Counted from the first letter of the stretch, positions 1 through 6,667 are shown. The stretch is 6,710 nt of DNA from an uncultured Bacteroidales bacterium (GCA_934678915.1 CAKUSF010000116.1:1-6710), one strand, 5' to 3'. Program-made: numbers and translations. The notes: a model not told the origin generated them from the sequence alone.

Positions 1-81
1 ACATTGTCTTTCTTGTTTTTAACGTGGTTTCAAGAACACAGGGCCGTTCCTTTGTCAGAGGGCCGGACCCTTTTGCGGTTG

Positions 82-89
82 CAAAGATA
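82..89 (-). promoter_or_regulatory. Possible -7 box facing left (divergent gene off-window)
   Basis: Read on the minus strand this is TATCTTTG, a perfect match to the Bacteroidota -7 consensus TAnnTTTG. No clear TTTG -33 box lies 19-21 bp upstream. It points left, out of the window, so its gene cannot be seen. About 80 bp of leader would lie between it and the window edge. Confidence 0.35.
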
Positions 90-111
90 CAAATATTCCA
101 CATAAAATTCC

Positions 112-119
112 TATCTTTA
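112..119 (+). promoter_or_regulatory. Possible -7 box for the polyprenyl synthase gene
   Basis: TATCTTTA matches TAnnTTTG except at the last base. It lies 22 bp before the ATG at 142, which would give a leader of about 15-20 nt. No convincing -33 box was found. The following leader is A-rich (ctaaaaatcgacaaaca) with no Shine-Dalgarno sequence, as is usual in Bacteroidota. Confidence 0.35.
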
Positions 120-141
120 CGCCTCTAAAAATCGACAAACA

Positions 142-1125
142 ATGCTGACACAGGAAACTATTGACGCTGCCGTCAAGAATCTTTTCAATGAAATAAAGTT
201 TACAGACAAGCCAACTGGGCTTTACGATCCGCTAAGGTACATGATCAAGATCGGGGGAAAACGGATTCGCCCGACACTGTGTCTAACGGCATATTCACTC
301 TACAAGGACGAGTTGACTCCCGAAATTCTGGAGCCGGCGGCGGGAATCGAAGTATTCCACAGCTTCACACTTATCCACGACGACATCATGGACAAGTCTC
401 CTCTACGTCGAGGTGTGGACACGGTATGGAAAAAATGGGATCCTGACACTGCAATCCTTTCCGGAGATGTGATGTGCATCGACAGCTATGCTAGGATTGC
501 AAAGGCTCCACAAGCCGTTGTCAGAGATGTCCTTGACCTCTTCACTAAGACTTCTGCTGAAGTGTGCGAAGGCCAGCAGTATGACATGGATTTCGAGCGC
601 CTTCAGACAGTGCCGATGCAAGATTACATGAATATGATAGGTCTGAAAACCAGCGTCTTGATTGCCTGCGCTGCGAAGATGGGCGCAATCATCGCGGGAG
701 CACCTGAACTGGATTGCAACTGTCTCTACAACTACGGCTACAATCTCGGTTTGGCATTTCAGGTGGCCGATGATTACCTTGATGCTTATGGTGATGTAAA
801 AGTCTTCGGCAAACCTATCGGAGGAGACATCCTCAACGGAAAGAAAAGCTGGCTGACCGTAAGGGCTTTCGAGAAAGCCGATGAGACCTTAAAAGCCAGG
901 CTTCTTGACGCGATGTCCATGAAAGCAAAGACCGATGAAGAAAAATCCACGAAAATAGGCAGGGTTAAAGACATCTACAACTCCTTGAATGTCAGCGAAG
1001 ACGCAAAGAAGGAGATCGTAGAATTGACCGAGAAAGCCCTTGGCTGTGTTTCTGGCCTTTACGAAGAAGGAAGGATGCAAGTCCTCAGAAATTTCGCTGA
1101 CATCCTCATTGGACGCACGAAGTAA
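142..1125 (+). CDS. Polyprenyl (short-chain prenyl) diphosphate synthase
   Basis: This is a trans-isoprenyl diphosphate synthase that condenses isopentenyl diphosphate with an allylic diphosphate in the cytoplasm, supplying precursors for quinones, carotenoids or lipid carriers. Seen in the 327-aa product: the substrate-binding GGKRIRP motif at residues 38-44, the first Asp-rich motif DDIMD at 80-84 followed by PLRRG (Arg89, Arg90), Lys169-Thr170, and the second Asp-rich motif DDYLD at 210-214. A Lys pair follows at 234-235 after the GKPIGGDI segment. The first motif has only two residues between the aspartates, so it lacks the two-residue insertion of typical bacterial IspA. Phe75, five residues before the motif, is the position where an aromatic residue limits chain length in archaeal-type GGPP synthases, so a C15-C20 product is an inference. 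Length is normal for the family. The ATG at 142 is preceded by an A-rich leader. The gene converges on the beta-galactosidase gene. The family is secure; the exact product is not. Confidence 0.93.
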   Translation: MLTQETIDAAVKNLFNEIKFTDKPTGLYDPLRYMIKIGGKRIRPTLCLTAYSLYKDELTPEILEPAAGIEVFHSFTLIHDDIMDKSPLRRGVDTVWKKWDPDTAILSGDVMCIDSYARIAKAPQAVVRDVLDLFTKTSAEVCEGQQYDMDFERLQTVPMQDYMNMIGLKTSVLIACAAKMGAIIAGAPELDCNCLYNYGYNLGLAFQVADDYLDAYGDVKVFGKPIGGDILNGKKSWLTVRAFEKADETLKARLLDAMSMKAKTDEEKSTKIGRVKDIYNSLNVSEDAKKEIVELTEKALGCVSGLYEEGRMQVLRNFADILIGRTK

Positions 1126-1176
1126 GCCCCTCTAGAGTCGTGGCAGACAACTAGTTGAATTTCAAGCAATAACACA

Positions 1177-1216
1177 ATGTCCTGATGCCGTTTTCGACAC
1201 CAGGACATCTTTTATT
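1177..1216. terminator. Hairpin terminator between convergent genes
   Basis: ATGTCCTG (1177-1184) pairs perfectly with CAGGACAT (1201-1208). Inside it, TG/CA and CG/CG pairs continue the stem across single mismatches to a TTTT loop at 1191-1194. On the plus strand the stem is followed by cttttatt, suiting termination of the synthase gene 52 bp upstream. On the minus strand the following sequence (TTGTGTTATT) is moderately T-rich, so it may also end the beta-galactosidase transcript. Confidence 0.7.
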
Positions 1217-1260
1217 CTGTTAATAACCAAGGCATTAAGTGCCACGCCTAGGAAGCGCCC

Positions 1261-4200
1261 TTAGTTGTTCACTGGACGGAGAACGAATCGGAACTCACGT
1301 TCAGCGGCAGGAATCATGTACTCATCCAACGGGATAGTGCCCCATGAGTTAATTCCTCCTACCCCCATCTGAATGAGATCGAAGTTGACGTAGGTGGTGC
1401 CGTTCGAACGGTCGTTCTCATGAGCCTTAGCCTTGAGGTTCAGCGAGTGACGAGCCACTCCGTTCTGGGTATTGGTCTTGTTGGCACGCTCAGGAGTACC
1501 GTTCTCCAAACAATCCAGATCTTTCATGGAGAAAGGAAGTGCGGAAGCGGAGAACTTGCCCTCAGCGGAAATCTCAAGACCAGCTCCGTCTGGATCCAAG
1601 ACACGGAAATAGCTCAGTTCTGTCTTGGTACCAGATTCCTGAGTACGCACGTAGCCATAGTGGTACTGCTCATTGACGCTTTGGGTGTAGTGTCCGATGA
1701 CAGCAGACGAGTTCCTGTCGGAATAGTTCTCCCAAGGTCCCTTGCCATAGAAATCGACTGTTGAGAAACGGCCTGGCATCGCGAATTTCATTCCGAAGCG
1801 CATGAGGGAAGGTGCCTTGGATAGATTACCGGCATCTTTCATCGCCTCAGTCACCTTGATGGTTCCGTCAGGGAAGATTTCGTAAAACATCTTAACAGTG
1901 GCTGCACCACCGGCAATAGGCTCATATTCAGCAGACAACGACATCAAACCTACGCCATCGGTTGCCTTATCCACTACCAAAGAACCAGCTTTTAGAACGA
2001 AGGTCGGATAGCGCCATGCTTCGTACATCTGGCGGATCTTCCACGCTCCCATGTCGTTCTCGATAGGAGCACGGGCAAATTCAGGGACAAGTGGCTCGGA
2101 AAGCATCGGCTTGCCATTCACGTTGTAGCCTGTGAGGAATCCGGTAGTCTTGTCGAACGTTGCAGTCCAATCTGCAATCCGATCAGCAGCGGTGCCGGCA
2201 AAAGCGAAAGAGCCGGAGAACACATAAGCGTCAGCGGTCTCGGACTGGTGCATGTCGCAAACGTAGGCAGAACCGGCCTTAAACACAGAGCCAGATCTCT
2301 TTTTCAACTCAAACTGCTCATAAGAAACCTCAGTGCCGGCAGGAAGCAACCCATCAGCGGTCTTAAGGGCATAGGAAATGTTAAGGAATATGTCAGCGTC
2401 AGTCTCAGGAAGAGAACCGATCGGCAAATCAATGGTGACAGTTTTCTGAGGAGCGATGTCCAGATTCTCAACAATGCCTGAGGAGACGGCAAAGCCGTCA
2501 ACAGTGACGTTCCAAAGCATCCGGTATTGGCTCAAATCCTTGAAGAAGTGCTCATTGTAGATGCTTACTCTCCCCTGTCCGGCAAGTGACGTAAGAATAT
2601 TCCTGTGTTGGTAACGAACTTCGTAAGCATGCGGATGCAGGGTTCTGTCAGCGGCTATGACACCGTTGCAGTTGAACGAGCCATCCGAAGGATCATATTC
2701 ATTGAAATCACCTCCGAAGGCGAAGATGTGGTCTGTGCCACCGTCCTTTGAAGGCCAACGCAGAGCCTGATCTACGAAATCCCAAATGAAACCTCCTTGA
2801 TAGGTCGGGTACTTACGAATAAGGTCCCAATACTCTTTGAAATTTCCCATCGAATTTCCCATAGCATGGGCATATTCACACTGAATCAGAGGCTTGCCGC
2901 TGTTGCTATTGATGATAGCAATGCACTCCTCCGGTGATCTGTACATAGGGCAAATGATGTCAGTACCTTCACCCATCTCCGCCCTTTCATACTGGACAGG
3001 CCTTGATGGATCATTGTCCTTCATCCAATTGTAGCAAGCCATGAAGTTCTCTCCGAAACCGGCCTCGTTGCCAAGGCTCCAGATAATGACTGACGGGTGG
3101 TTGAAGTCCCTACGGAGCATTCTCTGGTCACGAATCAGATGAGCGGCTTTGAAATCCGGTCTGTGAGCTAAAGACTCTTTTCCGTAGCCCATTCCGTGTG
3201 ACTCGATGTTGCCTTCATCGACAACGTAGAGACCGTACTTGTCACAGAGAGCGTACCAACGAGGGTCATCAGGATAGTGACAGGTACGTACCGCATTCAT
3301 ATTCAATTCTTTCATAATACGAATGTCGCGTATCATGTCCTCCTCGGAGACAACGTAGCCATTGTCAGCATTCATCTCGTGGCGGTCAGCGCCCTTGATT
3401 AGGATAGGCTGTCCATTTACAAGGAGTTGGCTGTTCTTAATCTCTACAGTCCTGAATCCGAAATCAATTGACGTGCTTTCGACCACATCTTTTTTGTTCG
3501 AAGCAGTCACTTTCAAAGTGTAAAGATTAGGGACCTCCGCGCTCCAAAGAGCAGGATCTGGTACCATTCCTGACAACGTGGCAAGCCCCTTAACAGGAGA
3601 GGCCTCGCGATAGGCCACTTGATTGCCAGCCTTGTCTAGCACCGCCACCCTAACGTTCTTGATTCCTTTTGTGACCTTTGTCTTCACTGAGAAATTTCCA
3701 TCCATTCCCGCAAGGATATTCACATCTTCAATACGCTCATTTTCACGAGTATAGACATAGACACCACGGGCAATACCACTAAACCGCCAGAAGTCCTGGT
3801 CCTCAAGGTAGGAGCCATCGCACCATCTGAAAATTTCCAGAGCGATAAGATTCTCCCCTGCCTTTATGTACTTTGTGATGTCGAAGCGAGCTTCAAGTTT
3901 GCTGTCTTCGCTGTAGCCGACCATCTTCCCATTGATCCAAACACGGACATTGGAGGTGGCTGAGCCGATGCAAAGGCAGATCTGCTTGCCGATCCAAGAC
4001 TTGTCAACATTGAATGTACGACGGTACTGGCCAACATAATTGTGCTCGGTTGCTGGATAAGGTGGATTGTTCTGGTAGTGTCCTCTCCACGCGTAGCCGA
4101 CATTCACATAAACCGGATCTTTGTACCCGTTCAGTTCCCACATTCCCGGAACCGGAATCGTGCCCCACACGGAATCATTGTAGTCCACGGCCTCGAAGCC

Positions 4201-4422
4201 CTTGGTCCGGCCTTCAATGGTCTCGTTCCATTTGAATTTCCACACTCCGTTCAGGGACAGAGTTTTCTGCTGGTCAGTGACAAATGTGGCAGCCATCGGC
4301 AGGCGGTTCTCTTCGAACACATTAGGGTCCTGCCACGGCTCCATTTTGTCGTTTTTCAACGCTGAAAGCGGGGTCGCGGCTAACGCAGCCGCTAGAATCA
4401 GTAGTAATTTTTTCATATTCAT
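1261..4422 (-). CDS. Exported LacZ-type beta-galactosidase (GH2)
   Basis: This glycoside hydrolase family 2 enzyme should release terminal beta-galactose from a lactose-like or galactan-derived glycan. Domain order is as in E. coli LacZ: sugar-binding jelly roll (about 50-225), Ig-like domain (about 230-325), TIM barrel (about 330-620), a second Ig-like domain, and the C-terminal LacZ small-chain domain (about 745-1050). Visible active-site residues are Asp210 in EDQDFWR, His348, His382, Glu407 and His409 (metal ligands in NIESHG), acid/base Glu453 in GNEAGFG, nucleophile Glu516 in QCEYAHAMGN, Trp547, Phe583 and Asn586, and Trp1027 in GGINSW. All match LacZ positions. The N-terminus (MNMKKLLLILAAALAATPLSA) is a signal peptide with no lipobox cysteine, so the enzyme is probably periplasmic or secreted. 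Length (1053 aa) fits LacZ (1023 aa) plus the signal. The start has an AT-rich leader. The gene probably shares a transcript with the phosphoesterase gene 125 bp upstream. The natural substrate is unknown. Confidence 0.95.
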   Translation of the reverse strand: MNMKKLLLILAAALAATPLSALKNDKMEPWQDPNVFEENRLPMAATFVTDQQKTLSLNGVWKFKWNETIEGRTKGFEAVDYNDSVWGTIPVPGMWELNGYKDPVYVNVGYAWRGHYQNNPPYPATEHNYVGQYRRTFNVDKSWIGKQICLCIGSATSNVRVWINGKMVGYSEDSKLEARFDITKYIKAGENLIALEIFRWCDGSYLEDQDFWRFSGIARGVYVYTRENERIEDVNILAGMDGNFSVKTKVTKGIKNVRVAVLDKAGNQVAYREASPVKGLATLSGMVPDPALWSAEVPNLYTLKVTASNKKDVVESTSIDFGFRTVEIKNSQLLVNGQPILIKGADRHEMNADNGYVVSEEDMIRDIRIMKELNMNAVRTCHYPDDPRWYALCDKYGLYVVDEGNIESHGMGYGKESLAHRPDFKAAHLIRDQRMLRRDFNHPSVIIWSLGNEAGFGENFMACYNWMKDNDPSRPVQYERAEMGEGTDIICPMYRSPEECIAIINSNSGKPLIQCEYAHAMGNSMGNFKEYWDLIRKYPTYQGGFIWDFVDQALRWPSKDGGTDHIFAFGGDFNEYDPSDGSFNCNGVIAADRTLHPHAYEVRYQHRNILTSLAGQGRVSIYNEHFFKDLSQYRMLWNVTVDGFAVSSGIVENLDIAPQKTVTIDLPIGSLPETDADIFLNISYALKTADGLLPAGTEVSYEQFELKKRSGSVFKAGSAYVCDMHQSETADAYVFSGSFAFAGTAADRIADWTATFDKTTGFLTGYNVNGKPMLSEPLVPEFARAPIENDMGAWKIRQMYEAWRYPTFVLKAGSLVVDKATDGVGLMSLSAEYEPIAGGAATVKMFYEIFPDGTIKVTEAMKDAGNLSKAPSLMRFGMKFAMPGRFSTVDFYGKGPWENYSDRNSSAVIGHYTQSVNEQYHYGYVRTQESGTKTELSYFRVLDPDGAGLEISAEGKFSASALPFSMKDLDCLENGTPERANKTNTQNGVARHSLNLKAKAHENDRSNGTTYVNFDLIQMGVGGINSWGTIPLDEYMIPAAEREFRFVLRPVNN

Positions 4423-4447
4423 AAAATAATGTTATGTCATTTAATAT

Positions 4448-4531
4448 GGTCGCGGAGCCTGCGGTCGCTTAACTTGCGGTCGCTGAGCCTGCGGTTGCTG
4501 AGCCTGTCGAAGCACCGAAGCATCGAAGTGT
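4448..4531. repeat. Compound palindromic repeat with both arms expanded in tandem
   Basis: On the plus strand four 15-bp units occur head to tail: 4448-4462, 4463-4477, 4478-4492 and 4493-4507, with consensus GGTCGCTGAGCCTGC. They are followed by three 8-bp units, CGAAGCAC, CGAAGCAT and CGAAGTGT, at 4508-4531. The junction copy (4493-4516) reads as one hairpin element: GGTTGCT, then GAGCCTGTCGA, then AGCACC, with the ends pairing apart from one bulged T. It lies between the two minus-strand genes and carries no T-run, so it is not an obvious terminator. It may affect mRNA stability or translation of the downstream beta-galactosidase gene, but that is inference. Confidence 0.8.
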
Positions 4532-4547
4532 CTCATTTGCAAGCAAC

Positions 4548-6413
4548 TCACTTGCGCAGCAGCGTCACGGTACCGTCCATAGTGGAAGCCAGAATGAACG
4601 TAGAACCGCCTTCTGTCCACACTTCCATCGGATTCACAAGAGCGATGGAAATCTTACGAGCCCAAAGCCGACTGCCATCCTTAGCGCTGAATCCGAGGAT
4701 GTTGCCTTTGTCCGTCGGCATGATCACCTCGTCTCCGATGCGAACAATCGAAGTCGGAGAAATCTCATAGCCGGCACCAGTTTCTGTCTGCCAATCTTTC
4801 TCCAACGATGCAGCATCCACGGAAGTGATTGTGTGCCACATGGATTTGCAATAAACCTTTTTCCCGTCAGGAGAAACCCCGACTGCCTCACGAGCAACCC
4901 TTTCATAATGCCGTAATTCCTTTCCGGTCGCTGCATCTAGCGCATAAAGTCTTCTGTCAGGAACAGCGATGAATATCTTGCCGGCAGCTTTTACAGGCCA
5001 AACCGCTGCCGGAGAGTACATTCTCGATGGCTTTTCACACCTCCACTCCCATTGAAGTGCCCCTGTCTGAGGGTTCAAAGAATATAAGCGATTGCCCCAA
5101 CTGCCAAAGACAACCTGCTCATTGTCAACGTAAGCGCGACACTCAATGAAACCTTGAACGTCTGAATATGTCCACACAGCCTTTCCGCTCTTCAAGTCAA
5201 GCGCCCTGAAGCAACCATCGGAAGCACCGACATAGACCTTGCCATTGAATATGACAGGGCTACCAAGGACAGATTTTCTCGCTGAATATTTCCAAATTGT
5301 CTTTCCGTTCTTTGCGTTCAGCGCATAGATGTTGCCATCAGTGCAGCCGAAGACCAGATACTTTCCTTTTACGGCAGGGGTCGAAAAGATCTTACCCGGA
5401 AACTTCTTTGACCATATTCTTTTACCATCTTTGACGTCTATGCAGCGAATGTAGCCAGAAGCAGTTGAGTACCAAGCCTTTTCTCCGTCTCTGGCAAATC
5501 CTGCAACGATATTGCTATCATCCTTTAGCTTCCACACTTCTTTGACGGGGCTGTCATCGTTGACATCGTAGCGCATCCACGGGTAGCTGGAAGGAAGGCC
5601 ATCGGCATCGTAGGTGACAGTATCTCTCACTTCAGCCAGTTTCTTTGTGTACCAAGGCTCAAGCTGAACTGTAGTAGAGCCGTAAAGTCTTCTTTCAGAA
5701 ACAGTAACGCTATCATTCTGAATAGTGAAGAGATTGTAGCCCGGCTGTTTTCCGGCTGTCAATGTCGAACGGTCCAACACTCCGGGGATTCCATCGTAGT
5801 TCAACGCCACGTTGCTGTGCCAGTGGCCTCCGACTTCGAAACGAGTGCCGATTCGTTTAAGTTCACGGGTCACATCGAAGTAATTCAGCACTGATGTGTC
5901 TTGAGGGTAATGATTGACGAAAACCGTTTTCTTTCCCGGCTTAAGCCCCTTGAGCCACTCCATGCTCTCTTGCGGGATTAGGGCAGGAGCCATCCTCATG
6001 TCCGGTCCGCAGTTGCAACCTATGAACCGCCACCCTTTGCACTCAAACTCAAAGTTTTCGTAGCCGAACACCTTAAGGAAAGTGTTGCAACCGCTCTCTG
6101 ACCATTTAGCATCATGGTTTCCAGCCACGACATAGTACTTGTACTTGAGCGAATCCAACATTTGTTTGACCGCTGCAATCTCTTCATCAGTTCCGAAGTC
6201 AGTAAGATCTCCGCCAATCAAGACGAAATCCAATCCTTCCAAGGTGTTTACATCCTTGACGCAACGGCTCAGATCCTTAACAGACCCGCTTCCTTGCGAA
6301 TAATGAGTGTCGGTTAGGAACGCAAATTTGATTGGAGGATCCTGGGCAAAAGCCAATGCTGTCGTCAAAAGCGCGAACAGCAGTACCGTCAAAAACTTTT
6401 TCATATTCATCAT
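4548..6413 (-). CDS. Exported metallophosphoesterase fused to PQQ-like beta-propeller
   Basis: The N-terminal half (about residues 27-245) is a calcineurin-like metallophosphoesterase with every metal-site motif: Asp35-x-His37, GGDLTD (Asp69), GNHD (Asn99, His100), His168 in VNHYP, and GHWH (His197, His199). It should hydrolyse a phospho-ester or phospho-anhydride; the substrate is unknown. The C-terminal half (about 290-621) carries seven PQQ/BamB-type strand signatures (LYALDxxTGKxxW style) ending near residues 334, 374, 414, 455, 503, 541 and 584. A final TVTLL strand could close the ring, so a seven- or eight-bladed propeller is expected. Whether it binds PQQ or only serves as a scaffold cannot be told. 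A signal peptide precedes a likely AFA/QDPP cleavage site, with no lipobox. I start at the ATG at 6411-6413; the next ATG (6408-6410) gives MNMKK exactly as in the beta-galactosidase. A TTG at 6429-6431 in the same frame is an unlikely start. It is probably the first gene of a two-gene operon. Confidence 0.9.
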   Translation of the reverse strand: MMNMKKFLTVLLFALLTTALAFAQDPPIKFAFLTDTHYSQGSGSVKDLSRCVKDVNTLEGLDFVLIGGDLTDFGTDEEIAAVKQMLDSLKYKYYVVAGNHDAKWSESGCNTFLKVFGYENFEFECKGWRFIGCNCGPDMRMAPALIPQESMEWLKGLKPGKKTVFVNHYPQDTSVLNYFDVTRELKRIGTRFEVGGHWHSNVALNYDGIPGVLDRSTLTAGKQPGYNLFTIQNDSVTVSERRLYGSTTVQLEPWYTKKLAEVRDTVTYDADGLPSSYPWMRYDVNDDSPVKEVWKLKDDSNIVAGFARDGEKAWYSTASGYIRCIDVKDGKRIWSKKFPGKIFSTPAVKGKYLVFGCTDGNIYALNAKNGKTIWKYSARKSVLGSPVIFNGKVYVGASDGCFRALDLKSGKAVWTYSDVQGFIECRAYVDNEQVVFGSWGNRLYSLNPQTGALQWEWRCEKPSRMYSPAAVWPVKAAGKIFIAVPDRRLYALDAATGKELRHYERVAREAVGVSPDGKKVYCKSMWHTITSVDAASLEKDWQTETGAGYEISPTSIVRIGDEVIMPTDKGNILGFSAKDGSRLWARKISIALVNPMEVWTEGGSTFILASTMDGTVTLLRK

Positions 6414-6435
6414 AGTGTCATTAACTGTCAATTTC

Positions 6436-6466
6436 TTCGGTCACTGAGAAAAGCACAGTGACGGAA
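6436..6466 (-). promoter_or_regulatory. Leader hairpin B, close to the phosphoesterase start
   Basis: On the plus strand TTCGGTCACTG (6436-6446) and CAGTGACGGAA (6456-6466) are inverted repeats, with 10 of 11 positions pairing around a 9-nt loop. In the minus-strand mRNA the hairpin would end 22 nt before the ATG at 6413, close enough to influence ribosome access. Its CGGTCACTGAG arm (6438-6448) recurs identically at 6478-6488, so it is also a degenerate relative of the dispersed repeat. Its right arm overlaps an alternative pairing with the next hairpin. Confidence 0.6.
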
Positions 6467-6468
6467 TT

Positions 6469-6510
6469 AAAAGATTCCGGTCACTGAGTCTGTCGAAGTG
6501 ATAGGAATCT
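6469..6510 (-). terminator. Leader hairpin A with trailing U-rich tract (attenuator-like)
   Basis: Inverted repeat arms AGATTCCGGTCACT (6472-6485) and AGTGATAGGAATCT (6497-6510) pair at 12 of 14 positions around an 11-nt loop. On the minus strand the stem is followed by TTTAATT, and the last stem bases (ATCT) continue the U-rich run. This resembles an intrinsic terminator placed about 55-100 nt upstream of the coding start and downstream of the likely promoter at 6527-6534. It could attenuate the operon, or it could simply be a dispersed-repeat copy that happens to sit beside A/T-rich DNA. Confidence 0.45.
6478..6501. repeat. Second copy of the dispersed CTGAGnCTGTCGAAG repeat
   Basis: CGGTCACTGAGTCTGTCGAAGTGA shares the core CTGAGnCTGTCGAAG with the element at 4493-4516. 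The flanking arms differ but still pair: TCACT/AGTGA here, and GCT/AGC plus GGT/ACC there. From general familiarity, elements of this look are common between genes in Bacteroidota genomes; no database was searched. Confidence 0.65.
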
Positions 6511-6526
6511 TGGCCACAAAAGCCTA

Positions 6527-6534
6527 CAAATTTA
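6527..6534 (-). promoter_or_regulatory. Likely -7 box for the phosphoesterase/beta-galactosidase operon
   Basis: The minus strand reads TAAATTTG, a perfect TAnnTTTG match. Transcription would begin near 6520, giving a leader of about 110 nt that contains both hairpins. The nearest -33-like TTG (6560 to 6558) is 23 bp upstream, slightly longer than the usual 19-21 bp, which could fit an activator-dependent promoter. No comparable box was found in the gap upstream of the beta-galactosidase gene. Confidence 0.45.
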
Positions 6535-6547
6535 CTTATTTTAAAGG

Positions 6548-6569
6548 AATATTTCTGCAATATCTCTGC
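6548..6569. repeat. Two adjacent 11-bp direct repeats upstream of the -7 box
   Basis: AATATTTCTGC (6548-6558) is followed directly by AATATCTCTGC (6559-6569), with one mismatch. On the minus strand the units read GCAGARATATT. The period is one helical turn. They span roughly -28 to -49 relative to a start near 6520, where OmpR/PhoB-type response regulators usually bind direct repeats. No regulator is encoded in the window, so the binding protein is unknown. Confidence 0.45.
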
Positions 6570-6613
6570 AAACAAACCACATTTCGAACCGTTTTATCAA
6601 AGAAATATTTGCG

Positions 6614-6634
6614 GATAACAGAAAAAGCGTTATC
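6614..6634. promoter_or_regulatory. Inverted repeat GATAAC-N9-GTTATC
   Basis: A perfect 6-bp inverted repeat (GATAAC 6614-6619, GTTATC 6629-6634) with an A-rich 9-nt spacer lies about 95-115 bp upstream of the proposed transcription start. It may be a dimeric regulator site or may be chance in A/T-rich DNA. Confidence 0.2.
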
Positions 6635-6667
6635 TTCTCATTTTTGACACTTACTTTCAGAGAGAAT

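Noticed and set aside
403..1080. Three short minus-strand open frames inside the polyprenyl synthase gene
   Set aside because: They lie antisense to a complete, motif-rich gene and encode no recognisable domain or signal.
1231..1243. Small GGCATTAAGTGCC hairpin after the beta-galactosidase stop codon
   Set aside because: Only four Watson-Crick pairs and a wobble around a tiny loop, with no T-run next to it. The 1177-1216 hairpin is a far better terminator.
4448..4531. CRISPR-like array
   Set aside because: The units are 15 and 8 bp and directly abutting, with no spacers and no cas genes nearby.
4429..4770. 113-codon plus-strand open frame crossing the tandem repeat and the end of the phosphoesterase gene
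   Set aside because: Its N-terminal Leu/Ser/Arg-rich stretch is just translation of the 15-bp repeat, and the rest is antisense to a well-supported gene. No domain or start signal is visible.
6414..6431. In-frame TTG at 6429-6431 as the start of the phosphoesterase gene
   Set aside because: It would add six polar residues before a clean signal peptide and put the start against leader hairpin B. The ATG at 6413 or 6410 matches the start of the neighbouring gene.
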